A stretch of DNA of 64,000 nt from DUZB01 sp963747555 (GCA_963747555.1 CAVVFZ010000009.1:214316-278315); one strand, 5' to 3'; numbered from the stretch's first letter, positions 24,544 to 34,690 are shown. Notes: a model not told the origin generated them from the sequence alone. Program-made: numbers and translations.

Positions 24544-25706
24544 AACAGCACACGCGGGAAGAATACCTCAGCAAAGCGAAGAGAATTGTCATTAAGATCG
24601 GCAGCGGCGTTCTGACAGGAGCGGATGGCTTAAACATGTCCGTTATCGAAGCTCTTACTGTCGAGATTTGCGCACTCAGGGAAAGATGCGTAGAGGTGAT
24701 TCTGGTTTCTTCAGGCGCCATTGCCTCCGGGATGCGGAAAATCGGGATGAAAAGCAGGCCGAAATCCGTTTCTCAGCAACAGGCCATGGCCGCCCTGGGA
24801 CAGAGCAGTCTGATCATGGCTTATGAAAATATTTTCTGCCGGCACGGGCACAAGGTGGCCCAGGTTCTTCTGACCCGTGACGATCTAACGCACCGGCGAA
24901 GATATCTGAATGCACGCAACGCACTGCTTACCCTTCTTTCCTGGGGCGTGGTCCCCATTATCAACGAAAATGACACGGTGGTGGTGGATGAGATCAAGTT
25001 TGGCGATAACGACAACCTGAGCGCCATGGTGACCAACCTGATTGAAGCGCAGCTCCTGGTGAATTTGACCAATATCGATGGGCTCTTCGATAAGGATCCG
25101 CGGAGCGAGCATGATGCCAGGCTGATCACCAGCGTGGAAAAGATAGATCGAACCGTTACAAAATATGCGGGGTCGATTCCCGGGTTCCTTGGTACGGGCG
25201 GCATGGCAAGCAAGATCAGGGCAGCCCGGAAAGTGGCCTTACGGGGTGTTCCCACAATCATTGCCAATGGGCTGAAACCCGATATCCTGGAAAAGATTTT
25301 TCGTGGAGAAGAGGAGGGGACCTTCTTTTTCCCCTTTGAGTCATCCCTGTGCAGCCGAAAGCACTGGATTGCGTTTACAAAATCTCCAAAAGGTGAAATT
25401 ATCATAGACCAAGGGGCGGAAAAGGCGATCCTTCAAAACGGAAAAAGCCTTCTCCCCTCCGGCATAAAAGAGGTCCGGGGAAGGTTCAGTGTGGGAAATT
25501 CGGTGTTGCTCCTCAATGAAAAGAAAGAGGAAGTGGCCGTGGGAATGGTCAACTATCATTCCGGGGATATTCGAAAGATTATGGGGGTGAAAAGCAGCCA
25601 GATTGAATCCATTCTGGGTTTTAAGCAAGACGATGAAGTAATCCACAGGGACAATCTGGTGCTGATCAATCAGATGGAAAAGGATGATGAGTCATGTATC
25701 TTGTAG
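24540..25706 (+). CDS. proB: Glutamate 5-kinase
   Basis: 388 residues, the long form with an amino-acid kinase domain (about 10-260) and a C-terminal PUA domain (about 285-370). It phosphorylates glutamate in the first step of proline synthesis. Motifs are RIVIKIGSGVLTG, VSSGAIASGMRKIG, INENDTVVVDEIKFGDND and GTGGMASKIRAARKV. The TTG at 24540 overlaps the obgE stop and has GGAGAG upstream. Earlier in-frame codons back to 24456 lie inside obgE and are rejected. It overlaps proA by 13 bases. Confidence 0.95.
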   Translation: MKQHTREEYLSKAKRIVIKIGSGVLTGADGLNMSVIEALTVEICALRERCVEVILVSSGAIASGMRKIGMKSRPKSVSQQQAMAALGQSSLIMAYENIFCRHGHKVAQVLLTRDDLTHRRRYLNARNALLTLLSWGVVPIINENDTVVVDEIKFGDNDNLSAMVTNLIEAQLLVNLTNIDGLFDKDPRSEHDARLITSVEKIDRTVTKYAGSIPGFLGTGGMASKIRAARKVALRGVPTIIANGLKPDILEKIFRGEEEGTFFFPFESSLCSRKHWIAFTKSPKGEIIIDQGAEKAILQNGKSLLPSGIKEVRGRFSVGNSVLLLNEKKEEVAVGMVNYHSGDIRKIMGVKSSQIESILGFKQDDEVIHRDNLVLINQMEKDDESCIL

Positions 25707-26950
25707 AAACAATAGAGAAGATGGCGGTAGATGCCAGGACTGCGTCGAGACAGCTTAGAAAAACGGGCAGTGAACAAAAAAATGATGCCCTGAAGCGGAT
25801 AGCTCGTATGCTTATGGAGCACCGGGAAGAGATTATTTCCGAAAACCGGAAGGATCTCCTGCATGCGAAAGAGGCCGGTCTTTCCGCGGCCATGATCGAT
25901 CGCCTCACCCTGGATGATAAGGTTTTGCAGTCCATGGCGGAGGGGCTTTTGGAGGTCGCCGGTTTGAAAGATCCTGTGGGCGAGGTGACCGGCATGTGGA
26001 AAAGGCCCAACGGGCTGCTGGCGGGCAGGGTTCGAATCCCTCTGGGCGTAATCGGATTTATTTTTGAATCGCGTCCCAATGTTACCGTGGATGCTGCGGC
26101 CCTTTGTCTGAAATCGGGCAACGCGGTAATCTTGAAGGGAGGATCTGAAGCGATCCATTCCAACACATTCCTTGGAAACCTGATGATGGAGGCGCTCAAG
26201 GAAGCCGGTCTGCCGGAAAAAGCGGTTCAGGTGATCCGGACAACGGACAGGGAAGCGGTCAAAGTTCTCATCGGTCTTGAAGACCATCTGGATGTGATTA
26301 TCCCCCGGGGCGGGGAGGGCCTCATCCGTTTCGTTACCGCCCATTCCCGGGTCCCGGTTTTGAAACACTATAAGGGCGTTTGTCATATTTATGTGGATAA
26401 ATATGCCGATGTAGAGATGGCCACGGAGATCTGTCTCAACGCAAAGGTTCAAAGGCCCGGCGTCTGCAACGCCATGGAAACCATGCTGGTTCACAGAGAT
26501 ATTGCTCCGGTTTTTCTTCCGGAAATGAGCCTGCGTTTGACTCGCGCCGGAGTGGAGATCAGGGGATGTCCAGAGACTGTTTGCCTTGTTCCGAAAGCCA
26601 TACCTGCGCAGGAAAGCGATTGGCCGGCCGAGTTTCTTGACCTGATCCTCGCCGTCAAAGTCGTATCCGGCATGGAGGAGGCCCTCGATCACATTGAGAA
26701 ATATGGTTCTCATCATACCGAAGCCATTGTCACTTCGAATTATGAAAGATCCCAGCGTTTCTTGTCGGATGTGGATTCGTCGGTGGTTCTTATCAACGCA
26801 TCCACTCGTTTCAACGACGGTGGTCAGCTGGGCCTGGGCGCGGAGATCGGAATCAATACATCCAAACTGCATGCCTTCGGGCCCATGGGTCTGGAAGAGC
26901 TGACAACCCAGAAATTTATTGTCTATGGACAGGGGCAGACGAGAGCGTAG
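25694..26950 (+). CDS. proA: Gamma-glutamyl phosphate reductase
   Basis: 418 residues, normal size. It is an aldehyde-dehydrogenase-type enzyme that reduces gamma-glutamyl phosphate with NADPH to the semialdehyde. Motifs are VRIPLGVIGFIFESRPNVTVDAA, LKGGSEAIHSN, IIPRGGEGLIRFV and the catalytic cysteine in VQRPGVCNAMET. FNDGGQLGLGAEIGI and the ending TQKFIVYGQGQ are also typical. It is coupled to proB by overlap, so the first two proline enzymes are made together. Confidence 0.97.
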   Translation: MYLVETIEKMAVDARTASRQLRKTGSEQKNDALKRIARMLMEHREEIISENRKDLLHAKEAGLSAAMIDRLTLDDKVLQSMAEGLLEVAGLKDPVGEVTGMWKRPNGLLAGRVRIPLGVIGFIFESRPNVTVDAAALCLKSGNAVILKGGSEAIHSNTFLGNLMMEALKEAGLPEKAVQVIRTTDREAVKVLIGLEDHLDVIIPRGGEGLIRFVTAHSRVPVLKHYKGVCHIYVDKYADVEMATEICLNAKVQRPGVCNAMETMLVHRDIAPVFLPEMSLRLTRAGVEIRGCPETVCLVPKAIPAQESDWPAEFLDLILAVKVVSGMEEALDHIEKYGSHHTEAIVTSNYERSQRFLSDVDSSVVLINASTRFNDGGQLGLGAEIGINTSKLHAFGPMGLEELTTQKFIVYGQGQTRA

Positions 26951-27040
26951 CGGGCGGGACACGAAAACCACAAAAGGGAAACCCCTTTCTGACATGAATG
27001 AAGGATGCCGACGGATGAAAACTATCTCAAAGGATCTGAA

Positions 27041-27700
27041 ATGGCTCTGAGATTAGGCATTCTCGGCGGGACTTTCGATCCGATTCATCTGGGCCACCTT
27101 CGGACGGCGGAAGAGATCCGGGAGAAACTGGCTTTGAAAAAAGTCTATCTTATCCCGTCTGCATGGCCTCCTCATAAGACATCTGCTCCCATATCCCATT
27201 TTGAACACAGGATGGCTATGACCAGGCTTGGCGCTGCTGGGTCCCCCGCTCTGGAAGCCATGGATCTTGAGAGTAAACGGTCGGGGTTGTCTTATTCGAT
27301 AGAGACATTGAGGGAATTGCATCAAAGCCTGCACTCTCCGGATATTTTCTTCATCCTGGGTACGGATGCTTTTTTAGAAATAAAAACATGGAAAGAATAT
27401 GAGCGGTTGTTTCATTACGCCCATTTTGTTATCATCATACGCCCTGGCTTCAGATCTCACGGCCTGGATGCGCTTTTTTCCGAACTTGGAGCCAGATCCG
27501 CCTGCGAAGGAAATCACGATCTTTATCTCATGTCTTCAGGGAAAAAGGTTATGGTTATGAGGACTACGCTGATGGACATTTCTTCCACGGGGATCAGAAA
27601 CAGGGTAATGGAAGGCAGGTCGATCCGTTTCCTCGTCCCTCATAGAGTAAGGGAATATATTGAAAGACAAAAACTTTACCAGAACCATGAAATCTGTTGA
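27041..27700 (+). CDS. nadD: Nicotinate-nucleotide adenylyltransferase
   Basis: 219 residues. It makes nicotinate adenine dinucleotide from NaMN and ATP. The motif GILGGTFDPIHLGHLR is the nucleotidyltransferase (H/T)XGH signature region. PSAWPPHKTS, FFILGTDAFLEIKTWKEYERL and ISSTGIRNRV (an ISSTXXR motif) follow. ATG 27041 has AAAGGAT upstream; an in-frame ATG at 27005 is the alternative. It overlaps rsfS by 14 bases. Confidence 0.95.
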   Translation: MALRLGILGGTFDPIHLGHLRTAEEIREKLALKKVYLIPSAWPPHKTSAPISHFEHRMAMTRLGAAGSPALEAMDLESKRSGLSYSIETLRELHQSLHSPDIFFILGTDAFLEIKTWKEYERLFHYAHFVIIIRPGFRSHGLDALFSELGARSACEGNHDLYLMSSGKKVMVMRTTLMDISSTGIRNRVMEGRSIRFLVPHRVREYIERQKLYQNHEIC

Positions 27701-28025
27701 CAAGGCCAAACTCTGTTTGAAAATTATTCAGGAGCGAAAAGCCATTCGTCCAATGCTTCTGGACGTGAGAAAATTAACTTCCATTACGAATTATTTTCTG
27801 ATTACCAGCGGGAGTTCCACAAGACAGGTGCAGGCTATAGCGCGGCATTTGCAGAAGGAATTGCGTGATGTGGGATGCAGACCTCTGGGTATGGAAGGGG
27901 AACAGGAAGGTAAGTGGGTTCTGATGGATTATGATGATGTGGTGATTCATATTTTTTACGAGCCCATAAGGGAGTTTTACAACCTGGAAGGCCTGTGGGT
28001 TGAGGCCACGGAGGTGGCCGTTTAA
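27687..28025 (+). CDS. rsfS: Ribosomal silencing factor RsfS
   Basis: 112 residues, the normal size of the RsfS/Iojap family, which binds L14 and blocks subunit joining in slow growth. Motifs are LLDVRKLTSITNYFLITSGSSTRQVQAIA, GEQEGKWVLMDYDDVVIHIF and EFYNLEGLW. It directly follows nadD, the conserved gene pair. Confidence 0.95.
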   Translation: MKSVDKAKLCLKIIQERKAIRPMLLDVRKLTSITNYFLITSGSSTRQVQAIARHLQKELRDVGCRPLGMEGEQEGKWVLMDYDDVVIHIFYEPIREFYNLEGLWVEATEVAV

Positions 28026-28063
28026 CCGTCGTTCCGAAGGTGCTTCCGGGAAGGAGGTTCAAA

Positions 28064-29476
28064 ATGTACAGAATTTTTCGCGTTGCGTTCAGGTTCGTTC
28101 TTGCATGCCTGATGGCCATGCTGCTTGTTGTGACTGGGCCCCTCGCACCTCTTTCATATGCCCTTTCGATTGATGACGAGAGAGATATGGGGCAGGAGTT
28201 CCTGCTGCAGGCAAAACAGCAGTTTGAATTCATCGATGATCCATTTGCCAACCAATATATCAACGAACTGGGTCAATATCTTCTGCGGCCATTGGAGACG
28301 AAACCTTTCTTTTTTCACTTCTATATTATCAAAGATAATACACTCAATGCCTTTGCTGCGCCGGGAGGACACATCTTTGTCTTCAGCGGCCTGATCGATG
28401 CCATGTCCGATGTGGACGAACTGGCTGCAGTTATTTGTCATGAAATCGGCCATGTGTCTGCAAGGCACTTGGCCAAACGGATTGAACAGAGCAAGGGGAT
28501 TGGGATTGCCACGATGGCGGGAATCATTGCCGGGATGCTGATCGGGGGGCCGGTCGCTTCAGCCGTGATTGCCGGTTCCATGGCCGCGAGCATGCAGGCC
28601 CAACTGCATTTCAGCCGTGAAGATGAACGGCAGGCGGACCAACTGAGCTATAAATATATGAAGCCTGCGAGTTTTGATCCGGCAGGAATGATCAGGGCCT
28701 TGGACGAGATTCAGAAGGGAAGCTGGTTGGGAACGGGAAAAGCGCCCGCTTATCTGCTCACCCATCCGACCGGTCCGGAAAGGATCAGCAACCTGGAATC
28801 GATGCTGACGGAATATTCGCCTCAAGGATTAACGGAAGAAGCCGCTCGATTCAAGGCCCTTTGGCCTGCCTTCAAAACGATTGTCAAGGCCAGATCCCTC
28901 GATCCTCACGACGCCCTTACTTCCTTTCAGAAAGAAATAAAGAAAAATCCCGGCGCCTACCTTCCTCATCTCGGCGCCGGAATTGTGTATATGGAGGAAT
29001 CAAGGTATAATTTGGCCATCGAGGAACTGAAAGCGGCCCTGGAAAACCATTCCGACTTTATCCCTGCTCTGAGGGCCCTTGCGGAGGCCTACCAACTGAA
29101 CGGGCAGGATGAAAAATCCCTGTCGGTCCTTGAAAAGGTGTTGCGTCTGGACAATGGGGACAGAGCCGCCATGTATCTTCTCGGATTGACCTACGAGAGC
29201 ATGGGGCGGGAGGACAAGGCCCTTGTCCTCTTCGAGAAGCTTTCCTATCTTCCGCCGGTAAAGGATGATGTTTTTTATCATCTGGGTCTCGCATACGGAA
29301 GGGAAAAAAAATTGGGGCTGGCGCATTACAACTTCGGAGTCTACTTCAAATTAATAGGCCAGATGAATAAGGCAAGGTTTCATTTTCAAAAGGCAAAAGA
29401 GCTGGCCAAAGGAGACCCCGCCCTCATGAAAAAAATTGAAAAGGAAACCAAAGGTATGAATGAGGGAAAAACTTAA
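28064..29476 (+). CDS. M48-family metalloprotease with TPR repeats (BepA-like)
   Basis: 470 residues. The signal peptide (about 1-33) ends in PLSYALS. The M48 domain has the zinc motif HEIGH (H126, E127, H130) and the third ligand in REDERQADQLSYKYM. The hydrophobic stretch IATMAGIIAGMLIGG lies between. The C-terminal half (about 285-465) is a set of TPR-like helical repeats. BepA-type enzymes act in the periplasm as chaperone-proteases for outer-membrane proteins such as LptD. GGAAGGAGG precedes ATG 28064. It stands alone between rsfS and the aldolase gene. Confidence 0.92.
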   Translation: MYRIFRVAFRFVLACLMAMLLVVTGPLAPLSYALSIDDERDMGQEFLLQAKQQFEFIDDPFANQYINELGQYLLRPLETKPFFFHFYIIKDNTLNAFAAPGGHIFVFSGLIDAMSDVDELAAVICHEIGHVSARHLAKRIEQSKGIGIATMAGIIAGMLIGGPVASAVIAGSMAASMQAQLHFSREDERQADQLSYKYMKPASFDPAGMIRALDEIQKGSWLGTGKAPAYLLTHPTGPERISNLESMLTEYSPQGLTEEAARFKALWPAFKTIVKARSLDPHDALTSFQKEIKKNPGAYLPHLGAGIVYMEESRYNLAIEELKAALENHSDFIPALRALAEAYQLNGQDEKSLSVLEKVLRLDNGDRAAMYLLGLTYESMGREDKALVLFEKLSYLPPVKDDVFYHLGLAYGREKKLGLAHYNFGVYFKLIGQMNKARFHFQKAKELAKGDPALMKKIEKETKGMNEGKT

Positions 29477-29505
29477 TCTATTTATAAGGATCAAGGAGGA
29501 CCATC

Positions 29506-30801
29506 ATGTCATCAAATCGAACAAAAGCATCTCAGCAATTTGAAAAGGCGCTTGAAATTGGACGTCCGCCCAACATCGTCCAACTGTTTCCCAACTCGAG
29601 GGCACTGATTGTGAGCGGCAAAGTCGTCGATAGGGCTATGATCAGAAAAGGCAAGGCGATGACCATCGCAGCCAACGGTCGAAATCACATGGTGATCCGC
29701 GGCGCGTTAGCGGCGGCACAACGGGCGAATGCCGCCATCCTTATTGAAATAGCCAAGTCCGAGGGGGGTGCGAACGCGTACTGCCCGGTCAATTACTGGA
29801 ATATCGCCCGGCAGGTGGATTCGGTCATGAACGAGCTGGGTATCACCGTCCCCGTGGCGATTCATGCGGATCATTACGGGATTAAGAGTTCGAAGGATGT
29901 GGAATCCGCCAAGGTCGAGATCCCTTCCATGTTTGATGCCGGAATGACCTCCATCGCCATTGATGCCTCCCATCTTCCGGATGATGAAAATCTGCTGGCG
30001 AACCTGACTCTCAACCCCTATATCCCGGGATGGGCAGGCTATGAAACGGAAGTGGGAGAGATCAAGGGCAAAGAAGGTCTCTCCACTGCCGCGGAAGCCC
30101 TCTTTCTCATAAAGGGCCTGAACGCCCATGAGATCTTTCCCGATTGGATCGCCCTGAACAACGGAACCACCCATGGCATTGAGGCAAGCGACCAAGGGAT
30201 ACAGGTGGAGCTTACCGCGAAAATTCATGAAGCCCTGGTCCCATACGGGATGTCCGGGGCACAACACGGTACTTCGGGTAACAGTTCCGATCGGCTCAGA
30301 AACATTGCCGCCAATACACGAACCACAAAGGCCAATGTGGCTACGGCACTTCAGATGATTTCATGGGGAGTCAAGGTGAACGATTACGGAAATGCTATTC
30401 TGGATGAGGAAGGCGAGTTTGCAAAAGTCCCCGATCATGGCGTTACCGATGAACTGTGGGCGGATATGGTGACGTACGCCAAAGAACGTGGACTGAAAGG
30501 TGGAAACTACAAGAAACTGAATCTGCCCTTTGAAAACAAAATCCTTTCCCTTCCCCGGGATATCCGGAAGAGGATGGCAAAGGGAGTGGAAGATTTTGTT
30601 TTTGAATTGTTAAAGAATGTCTTTCACGCGGATGATACGGCGCCCTTGGCCTTTGAAGCTATTCTTGAGGCTGGTTCGTTCGATATGGGAAAAAAGGGCC
30701 ATCGCATCGAAGACCCGGCGGAATGGACACCGGAAAAAATCCGGGAACGTGCGCCTCTTCTTGATTCAAACAAGGGTCCGTCGGGAAATTTCGAGGATTA
30801 A
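29506..30801 (+). CDS. fba: Class II fructose-bisphosphate aldolase
   Basis: 431 residues, longer than the common 300-350. Class II aldolases use zinc to cleave fructose 1,6-bisphosphate. A zinc histidine lies in VAIHADHYGI, the acidic IDASHLPDDENL follows, and later come ALNNGTTHGIE and GMSGAQHGTSGNSSD with phosphate-loop and metal residues. The family call rests on this pattern, with a related sugar-phosphate aldolase as the alternative. AAGGAGG precedes the start. Its C-terminal extension has a charged tail (WTPEKIRERAPLLDSNKG). It may share a transcript with the HD-domain gene downstream. Confidence 0.85.
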   Translation: MSSNRTKASQQFEKALEIGRPPNIVQLFPNSRALIVSGKVVDRAMIRKGKAMTIAANGRNHMVIRGALAAAQRANAAILIEIAKSEGGANAYCPVNYWNIARQVDSVMNELGITVPVAIHADHYGIKSSKDVESAKVEIPSMFDAGMTSIAIDASHLPDDENLLANLTLNPYIPGWAGYETEVGEIKGKEGLSTAAEALFLIKGLNAHEIFPDWIALNNGTTHGIEASDQGIQVELTAKIHEALVPYGMSGAQHGTSGNSSDRLRNIAANTRTTKANVATALQMISWGVKVNDYGNAILDEEGEFAKVPDHGVTDELWADMVTYAKERGLKGGNYKKLNLPFENKILSLPRDIRKRMAKGVEDFVFELLKNVFHADDTAPLAFEAILEAGSFDMGKKGHRIEDPAEWTPEKIRERAPLLDSNKGPSGNFED

Positions 30802-30877
30802 TCAGGTTCTGGAAGCTCCACCCATTTTGTATGCCTCGAATGGCGGCAGGGGCGATTTTCACCAAAAGAGAAACCAT

Positions 30878-31915
30878 ATGAAGAAAAACGATTTGGAAAG
30901 AGCGTCTTCCCATGTCTGGGTAAAAGATATTACGGAGGAAGACAGGATTGAGAGCTGCTATCTTGTCAGGGAAAAGAGTCAGGGAACGACCCGTAACGGA
31001 AAACCGTTTCTTACCCTGACCCTGTCGGACAAAACAGGGGAAATTCCAGCCGTGGTATGGGAAAAGGCAGAGGAATTGTCATCTCTGTTTGTCGAAGGGG
31101 AGGCAGTGGTTGTTGCAGGGTCGGCAAGCTCCTATCGCGGCAGGTTGCAGGTCACGGTTTCCACATTGAAGAGGCCGGAAAAAGAACCGGATTCAGACCT
31201 GTTCTGTGAATCCAGCCCGATTGACCCTTCCAGGATGATGCGATCTCTGAAAGAAGTGCTCAAGGGTGTGGAAGATCTGCATTTGAGGGCACTGGTTGAT
31301 CGGTTTCTTTCAGATCGTAAATTTATTGCTCTTTTAAAGAAAGCTCCCGCGGCAAAAAACTTTCATCACAGCTATCTGGGTGGGCTTCTGGAGCATACGC
31401 TGTCCGTGTGTGAAATGGCCGTACAGATCGCCGAACATTATCCGCAACTCAATAAAGACCTGCTGGTTGTATCGGCTTTTCTGCATGACATAGGGAAAAT
31501 CAGAGAATTCACCTCCCCGCCGAATATCGAATATACCGATGAAGGAAGATTGATCGGACACCTGGTATCGGGCGTGGAAATGCTGAACGAAAAGCTTGAT
31601 GGCATCAAGTCCTTCCCTGCGGATCTAACGATTCGATTGAAACATCTGATCTTAAGCCATCATGGACAATTCGATTTCGGCAGCCCCAAAGAACCTTCCT
31701 TTTTAGAGGCTTTCGCGCTGAATTTTGTGGATGACATTGATGCGAAAATTAATGGTCTGGGCCGTTTTATGGAAAGGGATCGACGAGAAGGCGCCTGGAC
31801 TGAATTTCACCGGCTTTTCAGAAGGTATCTCCTCAAAGGGGATATTGTACAGCCTGAAAATGTAGTGGAAGAAGAAGTTATAAAAAACCGTATCGAACAA
31901 GCTTCCCTCTTCTGA
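30878..31915 (+). CDS. OB-fold/HD-domain 3'-5' exonuclease (YhaM-like)
   Basis: 345 residues. An N-terminal OB-type nucleic-acid-binding fold (about 14-95) reads SCYLVREKSQGTTRNGKPFLTLTLSDKTG. A central HD phosphohydrolase domain (about 160-310) has HHSYLGGLLEHTLSV, the metal pair in AFLHDIGKIREF and LILSHHGQ. This order matches the YhaM family, which degrades RNA or DNA from the 3' end. ATG 30878 was chosen; the frame is open upstream into the aldolase gene, but those starts are shadows. The next gene begins 18 bases after the stop. Confidence 0.88.
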   Translation: MKKNDLERASSHVWVKDITEEDRIESCYLVREKSQGTTRNGKPFLTLTLSDKTGEIPAVVWEKAEELSSLFVEGEAVVVAGSASSYRGRLQVTVSTLKRPEKEPDSDLFCESSPIDPSRMMRSLKEVLKGVEDLHLRALVDRFLSDRKFIALLKKAPAAKNFHHSYLGGLLEHTLSVCEMAVQIAEHYPQLNKDLLVVSAFLHDIGKIREFTSPPNIEYTDEGRLIGHLVSGVEMLNEKLDGIKSFPADLTIRLKHLILSHHGQFDFGSPKEPSFLEAFALNFVDDIDAKINGLGRFMERDRREGAWTEFHRLFRRYLLKGDIVQPENVVEEEVIKNRIEQASLF

Positions 31916-31933
31916 TCAGGGCTTTCGGAGGAA

Positions 31934-34663
31934 ATGGTGGAAACTGCCGATAGAGCACACGTTGACAGGGACTTTGATGCCCATTTCAAGACCATTTTTG
32001 AAGCGGTGCCCGCCGGCATCGTGATCATTGATCCTGAAACACACAGGATCGTTGACGTGAATCTTGCGGCAGCCACCATGATCGGAGCTGCAAAAGAGAA
32101 AATCATAGGTCATATCTGCCACAGGTTTATCTGTCCTGCTCTGGAGGGCCGATGTCCCATTACCGATCTGGGGCAGGAAATTGACAGTTGCGAGCGCCAT
32201 CTGCTCAATGTTCACGGAGAAAGCATCCCGGTCCTCAAGACGGTAATCCCCATCGAGTTTGGCGGCAAAAAACATCTCCTTGGAACTTTCGTGGACATCT
32301 CGGCCATTAAATCGGCTGAAGAAGCGTCTAAAAAGGAAACAGCCAAGCTTTCCTCCATGATCTCCGGTATGGAAGAAGGGGTGGTTTTTGCGGATGCGGA
32401 TGACCGCATTGTGGAAGTGAATGACTATTTTTGCGCTTTTGTTGGAAGAGAGAAGAAGGAGATTCTGGGAAAGCGTGTGGAGGATTTTCACTCAGGAGAA
32501 ATCTTTAAAAGGGTAATGGCTTACATCGATTTATTTCGGAGTAATTCAGCATCCAATGCGGTGGTGATTCAACGCGCCTTGGGAGATGCGGAACTTATTT
32601 TTCGGGTCCAACCCATCTACATGGGAGAAAGATACGACGGAGTTCTCCTGAATGTGATCAATGTGACCGAACTTGTGGAAGCACGGAGGGAAGCCGAGGC
32701 TGCCAGTATGGCCAAGGGCCAGTTCCTGGCCAATATGAGCCATGAGATTCGAACGCCCATGAATGCGATTATCGGAATGACAGGCCTTTTGCTGGATACG
32801 GACCTGAATCGCGAGCAGAGGGAGTTTGCGGAGACCGTAAGAAATGCGGGAGATGGGCTTCTTACCCTGATCAACGATATCCTCGACTTTTCCAAAATAG
32901 AATCCGGAAAGATGGAGTTTGAAGAGATCGGTTTCGATCTTCGGTATGCCGTGGAGAGCGTAGGGGAAATCATGGCCCGGAACGCGCAGGAAAAGGGCAT
33001 TGAGTTTACCTGCTTTGTGGACCCCGCAAGCGAAGTGCGACTTCTTGGAGACCCGGAACGTCTTCGGCAGGTGCTTGTTAACCTGGCGGGCAATGCCATC
33101 AAGTTCACGAATAAGGGGAACGTAGATATTTATGCCCGAACGCTTCGGGAAGAGGGGGATCGGGCATTTATCCATTTTACTATTACCGATACCGGAATCG
33201 GTATCCCTCAGGATCGCATGACAGCCATTTTCGGGAGTTTTACCCAGGTTGACGGCAGCACAACCCGGCGATTCGGTGGAACAGGGCTGGGGTTGAGCAT
33301 CTCAAAGCGGCTGGTGGAGCTTATGGGAGGGCGGATCGGTGTGGGAAGTGAAGAAGGCAAAGGCAGTACCTTCTGGTTTATCCTCCCTTTCAGAAAACAG
33401 GAAAAAGAGATCGGGCATCCCGCAAAAAATCGGCAGAGCGTCCGAGACGCCCATGTCTTGATTGTAGACGACAACGCCACCAACCGTATGATCTTAAACA
33501 AGACTCTGATATCGTTTGGGTGTTATCCGGAAGAGACGTCAAACGGTGAGGAGGCCTTGGATCTTCTAAACCGCTCAATGTTGGAAGAGCGAGCGTTCGA
33601 TGCGGTTCTTTTGGATCACCAGATGCCGGATATGGATGGGGAAGCGATCGCAAGAGCCATTCGTTCGAATGCCTCAATGGATTCCATTCGTATCCTTATC
33701 CTTACATCAGTGGGTGAGCGCGGAGATGCGAAGAGATTCAGGGACCTGGGATGCTCGGCCTATCTGACAAAACCTGTTCGGCAGTCTCAGCTTCTCGATG
33801 CCTTGGCCGAAACACTGGTGGACCCGGATCATGAAGATCGTCTCCACGGGGAAACCGCGAGAACGGAAATCATTACTCGGCACAGCCTGGGAGAAGAAGC
33901 CCTCCGGAGGGCCTGTGTGCTTTTGGCGGAAGACAATCTGGTGAACCAGAAAGTGACTCGCCGCATGCTGGAGAAGGCAGGACATCATGTGGACGTGGCG
34001 AGCAATGGAAGAGAAGCGATAAACATGCTAAGGGAAAAAACCTACGACATGGTGTTTATGGACGTCCAGATGCCGGAAATGGACGGGTATGAAGCTACCC
34101 GCGCCATCAGGGACATGGCGAGAGAGGTCAGCCGGGTGCCCGTCATTGCTCTGACCGCCCATGCCATGAAAGGCGATAGGGACAACTGTATCGCCGCCGG
34201 GATGGACGATTATCTATCCAAACCGGTGAACCCGAAAGAATTGGCCGACATCGTACAGCGATGGGCGGGAAAAAAGGTTCTTCACTCCCGGACGGCGACA
34301 ATGGGTCCCCTTGCCCCTGAACAAAAGGGGGCTCCCGTGGACTTAGTGCCCCTTCGTAAACTTACGGGCGGAGACAACGATTTTGAGCGGGAACTCATCG
34401 AGCTTTTTCTGGATGACACAGCCTGTCGCCTTGACAAACTGAGGGAAGCCGTTTCGGAGGGACATTCTACAGAGGTTGAGGCGGAAGCCCATTCCATCAA
34501 AGGCGCTGCGGCGAATGTGGGAGCAGAGCATTTTCAAAGGCTTGCACAGGCGTTGGAGATTAGAGGCAGGAAGGACGGAAGTCTGGAAGGGGCGGAGCAG
34601 ATCCTTACTGATTTGACTGCCGAGTTCGAAAATGTCAAACGATTCTTTCGGGAGAACTGTTAA
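31934..34663 (+). CDS. Hybrid histidine kinase: PAS-PAS-HisKA-HATPase-receiver-receiver-Hpt
   Basis: 909 residues with no membrane segments. PAS 1 (about 15-135) has a cysteine-rich insert CHRFICPALEGRCPITD. PAS 2 (about 140-245) follows. HisKA carries the phospho-histidine in NMSHEIRTPMN, and HATPase shows NLAGNAIKFT, DTGIGIP and GTGLGLS. Receiver 1 has VLIVDDNATN and LLDHQMPDMDG. Receiver 2 has VLLAEDNLVNQ, MDVQMPEMDG and LSKPVNP. The C-terminal Hpt domain has the histidine in EAHSIKGAAANVGA. This is a complete phosphorelay in one chain, which needs a separate output protein; the free receiver at 10923 or a distant regulator could serve. GGAGG lies very close to the ATG. Confidence 0.92.
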   Translation: MVETADRAHVDRDFDAHFKTIFEAVPAGIVIIDPETHRIVDVNLAAATMIGAAKEKIIGHICHRFICPALEGRCPITDLGQEIDSCERHLLNVHGESIPVLKTVIPIEFGGKKHLLGTFVDISAIKSAEEASKKETAKLSSMISGMEEGVVFADADDRIVEVNDYFCAFVGREKKEILGKRVEDFHSGEIFKRVMAYIDLFRSNSASNAVVIQRALGDAELIFRVQPIYMGERYDGVLLNVINVTELVEARREAEAASMAKGQFLANMSHEIRTPMNAIIGMTGLLLDTDLNREQREFAETVRNAGDGLLTLINDILDFSKIESGKMEFEEIGFDLRYAVESVGEIMARNAQEKGIEFTCFVDPASEVRLLGDPERLRQVLVNLAGNAIKFTNKGNVDIYARTLREEGDRAFIHFTITDTGIGIPQDRMTAIFGSFTQVDGSTTRRFGGTGLGLSISKRLVELMGGRIGVGSEEGKGSTFWFILPFRKQEKEIGHPAKNRQSVRDAHVLIVDDNATNRMILNKTLISFGCYPEETSNGEEALDLLNRSMLEERAFDAVLLDHQMPDMDGEAIARAIRSNASMDSIRILILTSVGERGDAKRFRDLGCSAYLTKPVRQSQLLDALAETLVDPDHEDRLHGETARTEIITRHSLGEEALRRACVLLAEDNLVNQKVTRRMLEKAGHHVDVASNGREAINMLREKTYDMVFMDVQMPEMDGYEATRAIRDMAREVSRVPVIALTAHAMKGDRDNCIAAGMDDYLSKPVNPKELADIVQRWAGKKVLHSRTATMGPLAPEQKGAPVDLVPLRKLTGGDNDFERELIELFLDDTACRLDKLREAVSEGHSTEVEAEAHSIKGAAANVGAEHFQRLAQALEIRGRKDGSLEGAEQILTDLTAEFENVKRFFRENC

Positions 34664-34690
34664 GCTGAGAGCTCAAAGGACCGAAAGACG

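Noticed and set aside
26027..26041. A tRNA-like T-arm (AGGGTTCGAATCCCT)
   Set aside because: It lies inside proA and encodes the conserved VRIPLG segment; no acceptor stem, D-arm or anticodon arm fits around it.
25670..26995. 441-codon minus-strand ORF opposite proA
   Set aside because: It has no recognisable domain and lies antisense to a fully conserved enzyme; it is a coding shadow.
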